From: Paenibacillus_S sp043945595
GTDB lineage: Bacteria > Bacillota > Bacilli > Paenibacillales > NBRC-103111
Direction: 5' to 3'
Assembly (NCBI RefSeq): GCF_043945595.1
Contig: NZ_JBIFNP010000001.1
Coordinates: 434,001 to 498,000, forward strand
DNA length: 64,000 nt
Part shown: positions 26,691-36,464 of the stretch, piece after piece
How the letters are laid out: the number at the start of each line of letters is the position of its first letter
How positions within the stretch are numbered: the stretch's first letter is position 1
Made by a program: the position numbers and the translations under genes
Notes under the pieces: generated by a model
Databases searched by the model: none
The model's input: the letters and a program-made list of their open reading frames with translations, nothing else
What the model was told of the DNA's origin: nothing

Positions 26691-26722
26691 TCAGCCCGAT
26701 GCCCTGCGTCGGGCTGCTTTAT
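26691..26722 (+). terminator. Terminator after the GNAT gene
   Basis: AGCCCGA pairs with TCGGGCT over a short loop, followed by GCTTTAT. The T run is short. A second inverted repeat, AGGGGAGGA/TTCCTCCCCT, lies at 26760-26791. Confidence 0.5.
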
Positions 26723-26809
26723 GGCATTGGCCTAACGCTTACGCCGAATACGGGGCCTTAAGGGGAGGAGCCAAGGAATGGTTCCTCCCCTGGTTCGGCT
26801 GCCGTCAGG

Positions 26810-27170
26810 TTAGATTAAGGCGAACAGCAGCGCAATCAAGGCCAGGTTCCAAAACCAAAGGGCCGCCGAATGGGAAGAAAGGCGAGACGCCGGGTCACGG
26901 ACCAAAGGCTCCGGGGAAGGCCGATACGGCGGCCTTCCCGCCGCTTTTTTTCTTCTGGTTGATTGACAATTTCTTATGCTTCTTCAGCTGGATCGACTTG
27001 TTGTAAGTAGGCAGATCCTCAGGGAAGGTTTCTCCGTTAAGGATAAGTTTGTCTTGGTCGTATCGGCTCAGGACGCCGACGAGCTCGCTGCCGTCCCTTA
27101 AGATCACCAGAACAGGCTTGCCGTAATGTTCTCTGCATTGTTCCTCGCAAATCGGATGAATCGGTTTCAT
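26810..27170 (-). pseudogene. Small Sm-like/hydrophobic-tail protein, frameshifted in an A7 run
   Basis: ATG at 27170 follows TGGAGGTGTCAAG. The first frame reads MKPIHPICEEQCREHYGKPV, VLVILRDGSELVGVLSRYDQ, DKLILNGE, a short beta-rich domain with paired Cys common in Bacillales, then a Lys-rich stretch. As written it continues past the A7 run at about 26945-26951 to a stop near 26895. Removing one A switches to a frame ending LWFWNLALIALLFALI and a TAA at 26810-26812. That hydrophobic tail is what I recall from relatives. About 120 residues when joined. Role unknown, possibly membrane- or spore-associated. Confidence 0.6.
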
Positions 27171-27415
27171 CTTGACACCTCCAGTATTTTCCTTCATTTC
27201 ACCATATTCGGGCCAAAGCCCGTGCGATTGGATAAAGGCCTACAGGTTAGCGCCTAATTTATGCATAAAGCCTATAGTATTGGGGAAACTGTTACGAGAT
27301 TACTAGAGTTAAATATTGAATCCTGCCGCGGTTTTCGATATGCTAAAGGGGTTCGAATATTTCGAATTTTTAGGGCGATATGCCAAAAAATACATAAAGA
27401 AAGAATGAGGAGAAC

Positions 27416-28936
27416 ATGACCAATACCGTGTTTTTGCTGTTCGGAGCTACGGGGGACTTGGCTCGTCGTAAATTGTACCCGGCTATTTACAGCTTGTATC
27501 GCGAGCGCAAGCTCGGAGACCGCTTTGCCGTAATCGGTCTGGCCCGCCGCAGCCGGACCAACGAGCAGTTCCGCGAGGATGTGCATGAATCCATCAAGGA
27601 ATTTGCCCGTTATAATGTAACGAAAGACGAGAAGTGGGAATCGTTTGCGGAGCATTTTGAATACATGTCGCTCGACATTAATAATGTAGAGGGCTTTAGA
27701 GCGCTGGGCGATCTGACGTCGAAGCTGGATCAGAAATTCGATATCGGCGGCAACCGGCTGTTCTATCTGGCCTTGGCGCCGGAGCTGTTCGGCAGCGTAT
27801 CGCATAACCTGCAGGCTGGAGGCTTGCTGGAAACGTCCGGCTGGACGCGGCTGGTGATCGAGAAGCCGTTCGGCTACGACCTGCCTTCCGCAGAGAAGCT
27901 GAACGCCGAAATCCGCCAGGTGTTTGAGGAGAAGGATATTTACCGCATCGACCACTATCTCGGCAAAGAGATGGTGCAGAACATCAATGTGGTGCGCTTT
28001 GCCAATGCGTTCTTCGAGCCGCTCTGGAATAACAAGTATATTGCTAACATCCAGATTACGCTCAGCGAAACGGTCGGCGTTGAGGAACGCGGCGGTTATT
28101 ACGACCATTCCGGCGCGCTGCGGGATATGGGCCAGAATCATATGCTGCAAATGCTGGCAATGATGGCGATGGAGCCGCCGAGCCGCCAAACTCCCGAGGA
28201 TATCCGCGACGAGAAGGTCAAGGTATTCAGGGCGCTGCGGGGCTTTCAAACGGCATCCGAGGTGCGCGCCAATACGGTTCGCGGCCAGTATGCTTCCGGT
28301 AATGTAAAAGGGAAGCAGGTTCCCGGTTACCGCGGGGAAGAATCGGTGAATCCGGAATCGACGACGGAAACGTATTTTGCGGCAAGGGTATTTGTCGATA
28401 ATTTCCGCTGGGCCGGCGTTCCGTTCTATATCCGTACGGGCAAACGTCTGCCGGTAAAAACGACCGAGGTGGTCGTGGAATTCAAAAATGTGCCGAACAA
28501 CGTATACTTGTCCAAAAAGCACAAGCTGGAGCCGAATCTGCTCGTGTTCCGCGTGAATCCGATGGAAGGTATTTATTTCAAAATGAATGCGAAGCAGCCG
28601 GGCTCCGAGGGGACGATCATTCCGGTAGCGATGGACTTCTGCCAAAGCTGCCAGGTAGGTTTAAATACGCCGGAAGCGTACGAAGGCCTGCTTTATGACG
28701 CCGCGCGGGGGGACTCCACTTACTTCACCCGCTGGGACGAGGTGGCTCTGGCTTGGAAGTACGTGGACAAAATCGCCTCCGCTTGGGGCGAGCGTACGGA
28801 CAATCTCCATCTGTATCCTGCGGGAACATGGGGGCCGGATCAGGCGCAGCAGCTGCTGTCCGAGGACGGCTTCAAATGGTGGCCGGTCAACGGTCAGGAC
28901 GAGGGCGAGGTTGCCTGGGAGTTCACGCAGCGGTAA
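27416..28936 (+). CDS. zwf: Glucose-6-phosphate 1-dehydrogenase
   Basis: 506 residues, normal length. N-terminal Rossmann domain with the dinucleotide loop LFGATGDLARRKLYP, substrate and catalytic region VIEKPFGYDL and RIDHYLGKEMVQNINVVRFA, containing the catalytic His. The enzyme oxidises glucose 6-phosphate to 6-phosphogluconolactone with NADP as the first step of the oxidative pentose phosphate pathway in the cytosol. ATG at 27416 follows GAGGAGAAC. It is monocistronic as far as can be seen. The ~600 bases after it contain no convincing gene. Confidence 0.95.
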   Translation: MTNTVFLLFGATGDLARRKLYPAIYSLYRERKLGDRFAVIGLARRSRTNEQFREDVHESIKEFARYNVTKDEKWESFAEHFEYMSLDINNVEGFRALGDLTSKLDQKFDIGGNRLFYLALAPELFGSVSHNLQAGGLLETSGWTRLVIEKPFGYDLPSAEKLNAEIRQVFEEKDIYRIDHYLGKEMVQNINVVRFANAFFEPLWNNKYIANIQITLSETVGVEERGGYYDHSGALRDMGQNHMLQMLAMMAMEPPSRQTPEDIRDEKVKVFRALRGFQTASEVRANTVRGQYASGNVKGKQVPGYRGEESVNPESTTETYFAARVFVDNFRWAGVPFYIRTGKRLPVKTTEVVVEFKNVPNNVYLSKKHKLEPNLLVFRVNPMEGIYFKMNAKQPGSEGTIIPVAMDFCQSCQVGLNTPEAYEGLLYDAARGDSTYFTRWDEVALAWKYVDKIASAWGERTDNLHLYPAGTWGPDQAQQLLSEDGFKWWPVNGQDEGEVAWEFTQR

Positions 28937-29546
28937 TGGATCGCACCGAATAGCAGGTTACCGTACGCGCACGGCGATTATCGACCGTTCGAAATGGAAG
29001 GTTACTGTGCGGTGATAATCCATCGCTTGCGCGGAATGGAAGGGCCCGTGCAGTTATGGATGGATGCGCGGCGCGGGGATAAAATCTCCCGGCCTGGACG
29101 GCTGAAGCCGAAGGGCCGGTTCGGGTTCAGGGCAGAGCCTGCTCCTTCCGAAGCGGGAGCTGCGTATTTGCTTGCAGGAGGCGTTTGGAAGCCGCGCTGC
29201 ATATACTGGCAGAGCAAGCCTGGGGCGCGGATGCGGAGCGCGCTTGCGGCACCATCGGGCTTCAGTGCTCATGGGCCGGTGGCGGATCAGCGGGCAGTCA
29301 TAGATAGAAAAGGGCCGTACTTACCGGGTACGGGCCCTTTTTTTGGTGAACAGGGCCCGCCGCTTCCGGCAAGCGCTTGATTGAAGACGGGCCGGACGAG
29401 GCGGCGGAACCGGGGTTATTTGCCAATATGAAGAATTCGCGATGAAAGCCGTGCGCGTCTTCTTATTAGAAGCTATAATAGAGAGGGCTCAACCGGAGAC
29501 CGGGTATGGATAAATAGAGAAGCTAGAAGATCAGGGGGAATTCCAC
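28937..29546. other. Intergenic region after zwf
   Basis: No supported gene. An open frame at 28994-29380 lacks a ribosome site, has no recognisable domain and runs through the terminator described separately. A TATAAT-like box near 29475 may belong to the phosphoesterase promoter. Confidence 0.4.
29307..29346. terminator. Strong hairpin terminator
   Basis: AAAAGGGCCGTAC pairs with GTACGGGCCCTTTT over TTACCGG, with one bulge, followed by further T residues. The A run on the other side would also let it act on the reverse strand. Confidence 0.8.
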
Positions 29547-30611
29547 ATGTCACGACGGGCTTTTATCCGTTGGCTGCTCGGGCTGCTGGTACTGATTGCC
29601 GCGGCATTTACCGGACTGATGAAGGTGCTTCAGCGTTCCGTGGAGACGCAGAGCGAAGCGAAGGCGGGCGAGGAGCTGGTGTTGCCGAAGCCGGAGACGA
29701 CTACGACGGCCGCTGCTGCGGGAGCGCAGGACGAACATAGTCCGTTGTTCTCGTTTATGATTTTGAGCGACCTGCATATCTCGGTCTACGATCCGAATAC
29801 GATCAAGCACATGAAGCAGGCGCTGGACGATATCAAGCAGTTCGAATCGCCGATCGAAGCCATCATGCTGACGGGCGACTTAACCGATTTCGGGGGAACG
29901 GACGGCTATAAAGAGCTGCAAAAGCTGCTGTCGGCCTATAAGCTGCCTCCGCTGTACGCCAACATGGGCAATCATGATTACTACGATATTTGGGTCGACA
30001 AGAAAGGGGCCTTCAACAAGGAAACGGCGCCGAACGGCAAGACGGATTGGCAGGCGCGGGAGCGGTTCCAGAAGTTTTTCGGGCTGGAGAAGCCGTATCA
30101 TTCGGCTGATATCAACGGTTTTCCCGTGCTGCTGCTCTCGCAGGAGGCATACGTTCAGGAGAAGCCGGAGGTGGGCGAAGGCGCATGGTATTCCGACGAC
30201 CAGCTGAATTGGTTCAAGGACCAGATGTCCAAACACAAAGACGGCAAGCCGACGTTCGTCATGGTGCACCAGCCTCTGCCGCCTATCGGCTCCGACGGAG
30301 GCAGCCATCAATTGATCCGCGCGAAGCAGTTCCGCGAAATTTTGAAGCCGTATAAAAATGTGTTCGTGTTCTGCGGTCACCGGCACCAGGATTTCCAGAA
30401 CGGAACCGAGCATTATGTAAAGGAAACGTTCCACTTTTTCCATAACTCTTCGGTCGGCCGGGTGCTGAACCGGAGCTTTCAGAATGAAGCGAAGGAAAAA
30501 TCGCAGGGTCTTTATGTCCAGGTATATAAAGACCGGGTAACGGTTCGCGGGCGCGAGTTCAGCAACCGCAGCTGGCTGAAGGAAGCGGATTGGAATATCA
30601 AGCTGACCTAA
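29547..30611 (+). CDS. Membrane-anchored calcineurin-like metallophosphoesterase
   Basis: 354 residues. N-terminal MSRRAFIRWLLGLLVLIAAA is a membrane anchor or uncleaved signal placing the enzyme outside the membrane. Metal-binding motifs of the calcineurin superfamily are complete: ILSDLHIS, LTGDLTDFG, MGNHDYY, VMVHQPLP and FCGHRHQD. Two divalent metals would be bound. The substrate could be a phosphodiester in the wall or a nucleotide and cannot be decided from sequence. AGGGGGAATTCCAC precedes the ATG. Confidence 0.85.
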   Translation: MSRRAFIRWLLGLLVLIAAAFTGLMKVLQRSVETQSEAKAGEELVLPKPETTTTAAAAGAQDEHSPLFSFMILSDLHISVYDPNTIKHMKQALDDIKQFESPIEAIMLTGDLTDFGGTDGYKELQKLLSAYKLPPLYANMGNHDYYDIWVDKKGAFNKETAPNGKTDWQARERFQKFFGLEKPYHSADINGFPVLLLSQEAYVQEKPEVGEGAWYSDDQLNWFKDQMSKHKDGKPTFVMVHQPLPPIGSDGGSHQLIRAKQFREILKPYKNVFVFCGHRHQDFQNGTEHYVKETFHFFHNSSVGRVLNRSFQNEAKEKSQGLYVQVYKDRVTVRGREFSNRSWLKEADWNIKLT

Positions 30612-30657
30612 GCGAAAGCTAATGATGACAACCATTTGAGGAAGGACTAAGAATCTC

Positions 30658-32241
30658 ATGAGCATGAATACACAGAATAAAATGAAGGAAGAGGTGCTGA
30701 AGCGCCGTACTTTCGCCATTATTTCCCACCCGGATGCGGGGAAAACGACACTGACCGAGAAGCTGCTGCTGTTCGGAGGCGCGATTCGTCTGGCGGGTAC
30801 CGTAAAAGGCCGCAAAGCGAGCAAGCATGCGACATCCGACTGGATGGAAATTGAGAAGCAGAGGGGGATCTCGGTTACGTCCAGCGTAATGCAGTTCGAT
30901 TACGAGGGTCATCGAGTGAACATTCTGGATACGCCGGGTCACCAGGACTTTTCCGAGGATACGTACCGGACGTTAACCGCGGCGGACAGCGCCGTCATGC
31001 TGATCGACTCGGCCAAAGGGGTCGAGGCACAGACCAAAAAGCTGTTCCAGGTGTGCCGCAAGCGCGGGATTCCGATTTTTACATTTATTAACAAAATGGA
31101 CCGCGAGGGGCAAAATCCGTTTGATCTGCTGGAGGAGCTGGAGCAGGTGCTTGGCATCCGTTCCTATCCGATGAACTGGCCGATCGGCTCCGGCAAGCAG
31201 TTCCGCGGCGTTTACGACCGCAAAATGACGCAGGTGGAGCTGTTCCAGGGCGACGACCACAAGGAAATTCAAGTGGAGAAAGTAAGCGGCTACGACGATC
31301 CTTTGGTGAAAAAAATCGCCGGCGAATTTTTCTATGAGCAGCTGGTCCAGGATTTGGAGCTGCTCGATGTGGCCGGCGACGAATTCGATATGGAGAAGGT
31401 GCGCAGCGGCGAGCTGACGCCGGTCTTTTTCGGCAGCGCGATCAATAATTTCGGCGTGCAGACGTTTCTCGAGAATTTCCTGGAGCTGGCGCCGACGCCG
31501 ACGCCGCGCCGCAGCACCCAGGGCGAGATCGATCCGACGAACGAGAAGTTCACCGGTTATATTTTTAAAATTCAAGCGAACATGAATCCCGCGCACCGCG
31601 ACCGGATTGCGTTCCTGCGCATCTGCTCCGGGAGGTTCGAGCGCGGCATGGCGGTAAAGCATGTCCGTGTCGGTAAAGATATCAAGCTGGCGCAGCCTCA
31701 GCAGTTTCTGGCGCAGGATCGGGATATTGTCGAAGAGGCGTATCCGGGCGATATTATCGGGTTGTTCGACCCGGGTATTTTCCGTTTGGGCGATTCCTTG
31801 AGCCAGGGCGGCAGTATCGAATTCGACGAACTGCCGACGTTTTCCCCCGAGCTGTTCTGTAAAGTAACGGTGAAAAACGCGCTGAAGCATAAGCAGTTTC
31901 AGAAAGGAGTCGACCAGCTGACAGAGGAAGGAACGATCCAAGTGTTCCGCACCATCGGATTCGACGATCTGATTCTCGGCGTGGTCGGCCAGCTGCAGTT
32001 TGAGGTATTCGAGTACCGGATGAAGGCGGAGTATGGCGTGGATGTCCAGCTGCAGCGGTTGAACTTCCAGTTCGCCCGCTGGATTATCGATGACAATATC
32101 GATCCAAGCAAGTTTCGGATTAACTCCCAGCTGGTGAAAGATAAGAAGGAGAATTACGTCGTGCTGTTCGAGAGCGAATATGCGATGCGGTCGGCGATGG
32201 AGAAATACCCGAACGCGAAGTTTCTGGAGCAGGCTCCTTAA
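30658..32241 (+). CDS. prfC: Peptide chain release factor 3
   Basis: 527 residues, a translational GTPase of the EF-G class. G1 SHPDAGKTTLTEKLL, G2 region RGISVTSSVM, G3 DTPGHQDFSED, G4 FINKMDREG. Domain II and the RF3-specific C-terminal domain (KRLNF-like region near ELPTFSPELFCKVTVKNALK) follow. RF3 recycles RF1/RF2 from the ribosome after peptide release. ATG at 30658 follows AGGAAGGACT at a slightly long spacing. The next gene follows after 26 bases, so the two may be cotranscribed. Confidence 0.93.
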   Translation: MSMNTQNKMKEEVLKRRTFAIISHPDAGKTTLTEKLLLFGGAIRLAGTVKGRKASKHATSDWMEIEKQRGISVTSSVMQFDYEGHRVNILDTPGHQDFSEDTYRTLTAADSAVMLIDSAKGVEAQTKKLFQVCRKRGIPIFTFINKMDREGQNPFDLLEELEQVLGIRSYPMNWPIGSGKQFRGVYDRKMTQVELFQGDDHKEIQVEKVSGYDDPLVKKIAGEFFYEQLVQDLELLDVAGDEFDMEKVRSGELTPVFFGSAINNFGVQTFLENFLELAPTPTPRRSTQGEIDPTNEKFTGYIFKIQANMNPAHRDRIAFLRICSGRFERGMAVKHVRVGKDIKLAQPQQFLAQDRDIVEEAYPGDIIGLFDPGIFRLGDSLSQGGSIEFDELPTFSPELFCKVTVKNALKHKQFQKGVDQLTEEGTIQVFRTIGFDDLILGVVGQLQFEVFEYRMKAEYGVDVQLQRLNFQFARWIIDDNIDPSKFRINSQLVKDKKENYVVLFESEYAMRSAMEKYPNAKFLEQAP

Positions 32242-32267
32242 GAAGTCAACCCAGGAGGTAGGCGGCT

Positions 32268-32807
32268 ATGCAGCATTTGGGAACGACGGTCGGCATGACC
32301 GTGCTGATCGGCTTCATCCTTTACCGGAGATTTAAACGGACCGTCGGCTTTCAGAAGCTGACGCGTTCCCGCTTTTGGTTTCGCATTGTCCTGTTCAGCC
32401 TGGTCGGCTGTATCTTTCTGTATCTCGGCTTCCTGCATCCCTCGAATTTGATTGCCGACGGGATCGGTCTGCTCTGCGGCCTGGTGCTGAGTCATCTGGC
32501 CGTCAAGCATACGCAGCTCGAAAAACGCGAGGACGGCTGGTATTACAGCACCCATCTCGGCGTTCAAATTGCGGTGCTGCTGCTTCTGGTCGCCCGGGTA
32601 GGCTACAAAGTGCTGACCATGTATACGATGTCGCCTGAAGCTATCGCAGCGGCTAACGCGGATCCGGCCCAGCAGTTTACGAAGGACCCGTTAACCGCAG
32701 GCATCTTCTTCGTCATGGTCTCGTTCTATATCCGCTTCTTCCTTCATTTACTGGGCGAGACGAAAAAGCTCGAAGCCGAGCTGAGCCCTGACCGTCCTGA
32801 GCTGTAG
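32268..32807 (+). CDS. CcdC-family integral membrane protein (DUF1453)
   Basis: 179 residues with about five hydrophobic helices. The order of features (short N-terminal helix, FYRRFKRT-like basic turn, LYLGFLHPSNLIADGIGLLC, EDGWYYSTHLGVQIAVLL, FFVMVSFYIRFFLHLLGETK) matches the CcdC/DUF1453 family of Firmicutes, named for an indirect link to cytochrome c maturation. Function remains poorly defined. AGGAGGTAGGCGGCT precedes the ATG. It probably shares a transcript with prfC, and a strong terminator follows. Confidence 0.75.
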   Translation: MQHLGTTVGMTVLIGFILYRRFKRTVGFQKLTRSRFWFRIVLFSLVGCIFLYLGFLHPSNLIADGIGLLCGLVLSHLAVKHTQLEKREDGWYYSTHLGVQIAVLLLLVARVGYKVLTMYTMSPEAIAAANADPAQQFTKDPLTAGIFFVMVSFYIRFFLHLLGETKKLEAELSPDRPEL

Positions 32808-32857
32808 CCTGCTTTTATTGCAGGCGGCCGGAGACCGGAGCTTAGCTCGACCTTCAT

Positions 32858-32909
32858 TAAATCCCCCCTTTCCCGTGATCGTTTCGATCGCAGGGAAGGG
32901 GGGATTTGT
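32858..32909. terminator. Long G/C-stem terminator
   Basis: AAATCCCCCCTTTCCC pairs with GGGAAGGGGGGATTT, with an inner GATC/GATC pairing and a T-rich tail. It ends the prfC-ccdC transcript. Confidence 0.85.
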
Positions 32910-33021
32910 TTTGCCTGCTTAACCGTTTGAGGGAAGGATGGGCGCCTGCCCTTAACCATCACCGGGGGAAAAGCATACAATATGGTGTTTCAACTACCTC
33001 GAAGGGCAGGCGTGTTATGCC

Positions 33022-34121
33022 ATGCGAATCTTGATTATAGCACCAGAGCAAATTCCGGTACCGCCGGTTCTCGGGGGTTCCGTGGAAATATGCATTTTAG
33101 CCATCGCCAAAAAGCTGGCCCGCCACCACCAGGTAACGGTGATCAGCCGCAAGCACGGCAATTATTCGAAACGCTCGGTCATTGACGGTGTGAACATCGT
33201 GAGGGTTCCGACAGGAAGCCCCAAAACCTATTTATCCCATGTCAAAGCTTATATTAGCAATAAACATTACGATCTGATTCAAATCGATAACCGTCCCCGT
33301 TTTGTCCGGGACGTCAAACGGCTGTTCCCGCATACGCCGGTCTCGCTGTTTCTTCATTCGCTCACCTTCGTATCCTCGCCGCGATTATCCCGCAGAGAAG
33401 GGAAAGCGTGCTTGAGCAAAGCGGATATCATTATTGCGAACAGCGCTTCTCTAAAGCGGGAGCTCGCCCGAAGGTTTCCCGGATCGGCAGGGCGGATTCA
33501 TAAAGTATGGCTTGGAGTTGACGTGAAGCGGTTTCGTCCGGCAAGACGTAAAAAATCCGGCCGGTTTACCTTATTATTCGCTGGCAGGCTTATTCCGCGC
33601 AAGGGGATTCCCGTCCTGCTGAAAGCGGCGCGCTCGGCCCGCAAATGGGCGAAGCGCCGGATTGCCGTGCTTATTGCCGGAGGAGCTTCGAACAAAGCCT
33701 ACGGGCGGCGGCTGCGATCCCTGTCTCATCAGCTGGGTGTAAATGCCAAATTTCTCGGGCCGTGCCGCACCGCCGGATGCATAAAGTGTATGCGAAGGCC
33801 GATTGCTTCGTATGCCCGTCGCAAAAGCACGAAGCGTTCGGATTGGTCAATGTGGAAGCGATGGCCTCCGGCATTCCGGTCATTGCCTCGGATAACGGGG
33901 GCATTAAAGAGATTGTAAAGCATCGGCGCAACGGCTTGCTGATCCGCAGCTATAAAAGTCCGGAGGCTTTCTCCCGGGCGATTGTCAAGCTCGCCAACGA
34001 TGCCAAGCTTCGCCGCAGACTGGGCGGCAAAGCCCGCAAGGATTGCCTGAAGCGGTTCAGCTGGCAGGCGACGGTGACTAAGCTGGAACGGGTATACCGT
34101 TCTGCCGCAGCCGGGAAATAA
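33022..34121 (+). pseudogene. Family 4 glycosyltransferase, spore-associated, frameshifted
   Basis: The N-terminal GT-B domain (MRILIIAPEQIPVPPVLGGS) and the C-terminal donor-binding part (HEAFGLVNVEAMASGIPVIA, preceded by KVYAKADCFVCPSQ) are in two frames meeting near 33757-33763 in CTCGGGCCGTGCC. Rejoined there the protein reads FLGP-VPHRRMHKVY, about 366 residues. The E-x7-E motif of retaining GT4 enzymes is intact in HEAFGLVNVE. Together with the next gene it forms a pair seen in Paenibacillus-type genomes, plausibly decorating the spore coat or crust. Sugar donor unknown. Confidence 0.8.
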
Positions 34122-34137
34122 AGGAAAGGTGGATGAC

Positions 34138-34896
34138 ATGAGCAGGTGTAGAAGAGGGCGGCATATTACAAGCAAGTGGAGAAAAACGCGCGTGCTGTGG
34201 ATGAAACGCGCATTGCGGTCGAATATTCCGGAGACGAGACGGATGACCCGGGATTCATTGAAGTCGATGCTGCACCGGTATCGAATGGTTTATATCAAGC
34301 CGGATGTCGGCACTTACGGCAATGGCGTGATGAGAGTTGAGATCCGCGGGAATGGAACCTACAGCTACCAGAGCGGACTGCGGGCAAGACAGTTCGCTTC
34401 CTTCAATCAGATGTTCGATTCCATTCGCAAGCTGACGCGCCGGCGGCGGTATTTGGTACAGAAAGGGATTCATTTGACCAAGTACCGCAAACGGCGGTTT
34501 GATATCCGGGTCATGGTCCAGCAGTCGCCGAGCCGCAGATGGGAGGCGACAGGGGTGATCGGGCGTGTGGGGGATCCGCGCAAGGTAGTGACCAATGTGC
34601 ATAACGGAGGTAAAATTACGCCGATCGAGAAGCTGTTGGCCGCTTATATGCCTGAACGGAAGAAGCGGATTTTCGTATCCCGGCTCAAGCGCCTCGGCAT
34701 GATGGCCGCCAAGCAGCTGCATTCCCGATTCCGTGGAATTAAAGAAATCGGGCTTGATGTAGCGTTGGATCAGCGGCTCCATCCTTGGGTGCTGGAGGCC
34801 AACACCTGCCCGGACCCGTATATCTTCAATAAATTGAAGGATAAGCGCATTTTTGGCCGGATTGCGCGTTATGCCAGGGCTTACGGGCGGTTATAA
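34138..34896 (+). CDS. YheC/YheD-type endospore coat-associated protein
   Basis: ATG at 34138 is chosen because AAAGGTGG lies six to eight bases upstream; a GTG nine bases earlier is in frame. 252 residues, unusually rich in Arg and Lys (MSRCRRGRHITSKWRKTRVL). The ATP-grasp-like family pattern is visible: YIKPDVGTYGNGVMRVE, RRFDIRVMVQQSPSRRWEAT, NVHNGGKITPIEKL and IGLDVALDQRLHPWVLEANT. YheC/D proteins localise to the spore coat, and ligase activity has been suggested by fold but not established. It follows the glycosyltransferase by 16 bases. Confidence 0.82.
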   Translation: MSRCRRGRHITSKWRKTRVLWMKRALRSNIPETRRMTRDSLKSMLHRYRMVYIKPDVGTYGNGVMRVEIRGNGTYSYQSGLRARQFASFNQMFDSIRKLTRRRRYLVQKGIHLTKYRKRRFDIRVMVQQSPSRRWEATGVIGRVGDPRKVVTNVHNGGKITPIEKLLAAYMPERKKRIFVSRLKRLGMMAAKQLHSRFRGIKEIGLDVALDQRLHPWVLEANTCPDPYIFNKLKDKRIFGRIARYARAYGRL

Positions 34897-34957
34897 CGGG
34901 AAGAAAAAGCCGGGAACAAGGCGGAGAAGGTGCAGGCGAGCCGAATAGGCCGCCATC

Positions 34958-36463
34958 TCAACCTTCCTCCGCCGGTGTTCCCGGTTCGCTGGTTGCGGCG
35001 GGGAGGCTTGCCGGTTCCTGCGCCTTGGGCAGAAGAATGCGGATCGTCGTTCCCTCGCCGGGGGTGCTCTCCGCGGCAATCGTGCCATGGTGCGCCTCGA
35101 CAAGCCGCTTCACGATGGACAAGCCCAGACCGGTCTCACTGCTGTTTTTCGACCGCGACGGGTCCGCTTTGTAGAAGCGGTCCCAGATGAGTGAAAGCTC
35201 TTCGGCCGTCATCCCCCGGCCCGTATCCGAAATTTCAATGCGGGTTTCCGTCTCGTTCTCCGAGCCTTTCAGTTGGATGGAGCCGAATTCGGTGAATTGC
35301 AGGCTGTTTTTGACCAGATTGATCAAAATTTGGGTAAGACGGTCATAGTCCCCATAGACCATCAGATCGGGATCGCACTCGATCACGATGCTGAGATGCT
35401 TCGCTTCGATAAGAACCTCCAGCGATTCTACGACAATGTCCAGCAGGTCCCTCAGCGCATTGCGTTTCTTGTGCAAAGTAATCATACCGGCTTCAATCTT
35501 CTCCATATCAAGGAGCTCGTTGATCAGACGAATAAGCCGGAACGTTTCTTTTTCGATGATTGCGTAATATTTCTGTTTGTCCTCCGGGTCGGCAACGAGA
35601 TCGTTCTTAAGCCCTTCGATAATGCCGCGGACCGAGGTCAGCGGAGTGCGGAGCTCATGCGTCATGTCCATAATAAAATGTCTGCGCCGTTTCTCGTACT
35701 GCTGCAGTTTGTTGGAGGTTTCCTCCAATTGAATGGCCATGGTGTTGAAGTCAGCCGACAATTCCCCAAGCTCATCCGAGCGCTCAACCGGCAGCCGGGA
35801 GGAATAATTGCCGGAAGCGATCTGATGGGTGGCCCGGCGCAGCGCCCGGATGCTTGTGCTCATATTTCGGGAGATCAGCCAGCTGACCAGCACGGCAAGC
35901 ACGAATACGATCAGCCCAATATAAATCAAGGCCTCGTTAAAGGTCTGCAGCGTAACGTCATAGCCTTGAAGAGGGGAGAAGACGAATAAGTACAAGTCGC
36001 CTTTCAGGTTTTTGGAACGGATCGGCTTCGGGACGACAACGAGCGGCTGGTTTTCAATGCTCGTGACAATGAAGCTTTCATTGTCCTGCATCGTAAACAT
36101 ATGCTGCCGCATCTCGTTCAAAAACGGCTTTGTCCGGAAAGGTGCGGGCATTTTCGGATCGCTGTAGACGATGTCTCCCGTTTTATTTAGGAAAATGAAC
36201 GAAATTTTTCTTTCGCTCAGCAAATTGCGGTAGGCTTGAATCGCGGACGTCGGCTCGATATCTTCGCGGACCAGCAGCCTGACGATGCCTTTGCCGGCGC
36301 TGCTCAGCTCGCTGGTTTCGATCTCAAGCGCCTGCTGTTTCATATAATAGACGAATCCGGAGGCGAGAACGACGAGGATAAGTAAGGATACGATAAGATG
36401 ACTGACGAACTGCCTTGCGAAGAAAGTAAAGCGGTAACGAAACCGCGGTATGCCTTTACCCAT
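34958..36463 (-). CDS. Sensor histidine kinase (HAMP, HisKA, HATPase)
   Basis: 501 residues. Membrane helices at about 21-42 and 179-198 flank a ~135-residue extracytoplasmic sensor with a PAS/Cache-like look (KISFIFLNKTGDIVYSDPKM). HAMP follows, then HisKA with DMTHELRTPLTSVRG (His269). The ATPase lobe has ILINLVKNSLQF (N box), DTGRGM (G1) and GLGLSIVKRLVEAH (G2). It ends in a Pro/Ala-rich tail. The gene starts one base after the response regulator stop, so translation is coupled. Sensor ligand unknown. Confidence 0.9.
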   Translation of the reverse strand: MGKGIPRFRYRFTFFARQFVSHLIVSLLILVVLASGFVYYMKQQALEIETSELSSAGKGIVRLLVREDIEPTSAIQAYRNLLSERKISFIFLNKTGDIVYSDPKMPAPFRTKPFLNEMRQHMFTMQDNESFIVTSIENQPLVVVPKPIRSKNLKGDLYLFVFSPLQGYDVTLQTFNEALIYIGLIVFVLAVLVSWLISRNMSTSIRALRRATHQIASGNYSSRLPVERSDELGELSADFNTMAIQLEETSNKLQQYEKRRRHFIMDMTHELRTPLTSVRGIIEGLKNDLVADPEDKQKYYAIIEKETFRLIRLINELLDMEKIEAGMITLHKKRNALRDLLDIVVESLEVLIEAKHLSIVIECDPDLMVYGDYDRLTQILINLVKNSLQFTEFGSIQLKGSENETETRIEISDTGRGMTAEELSLIWDRFYKADPSRSKNSSETGLGLSIVKRLVEAHHGTIAAESTPGEGTTIRILLPKAQEPASLPAATSEPGTPAEEG

Positions 36464-36464
36464 G

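Noticed and set aside
27272..28645. 457-codon open frame opposite zwf
   Set aside because: Antisense to a well-conserved enzyme and without start signals.
28994..29380. 128-codon open frame after zwf
   Set aside because: No ribosome site, no domain, and it runs through a strong terminator.
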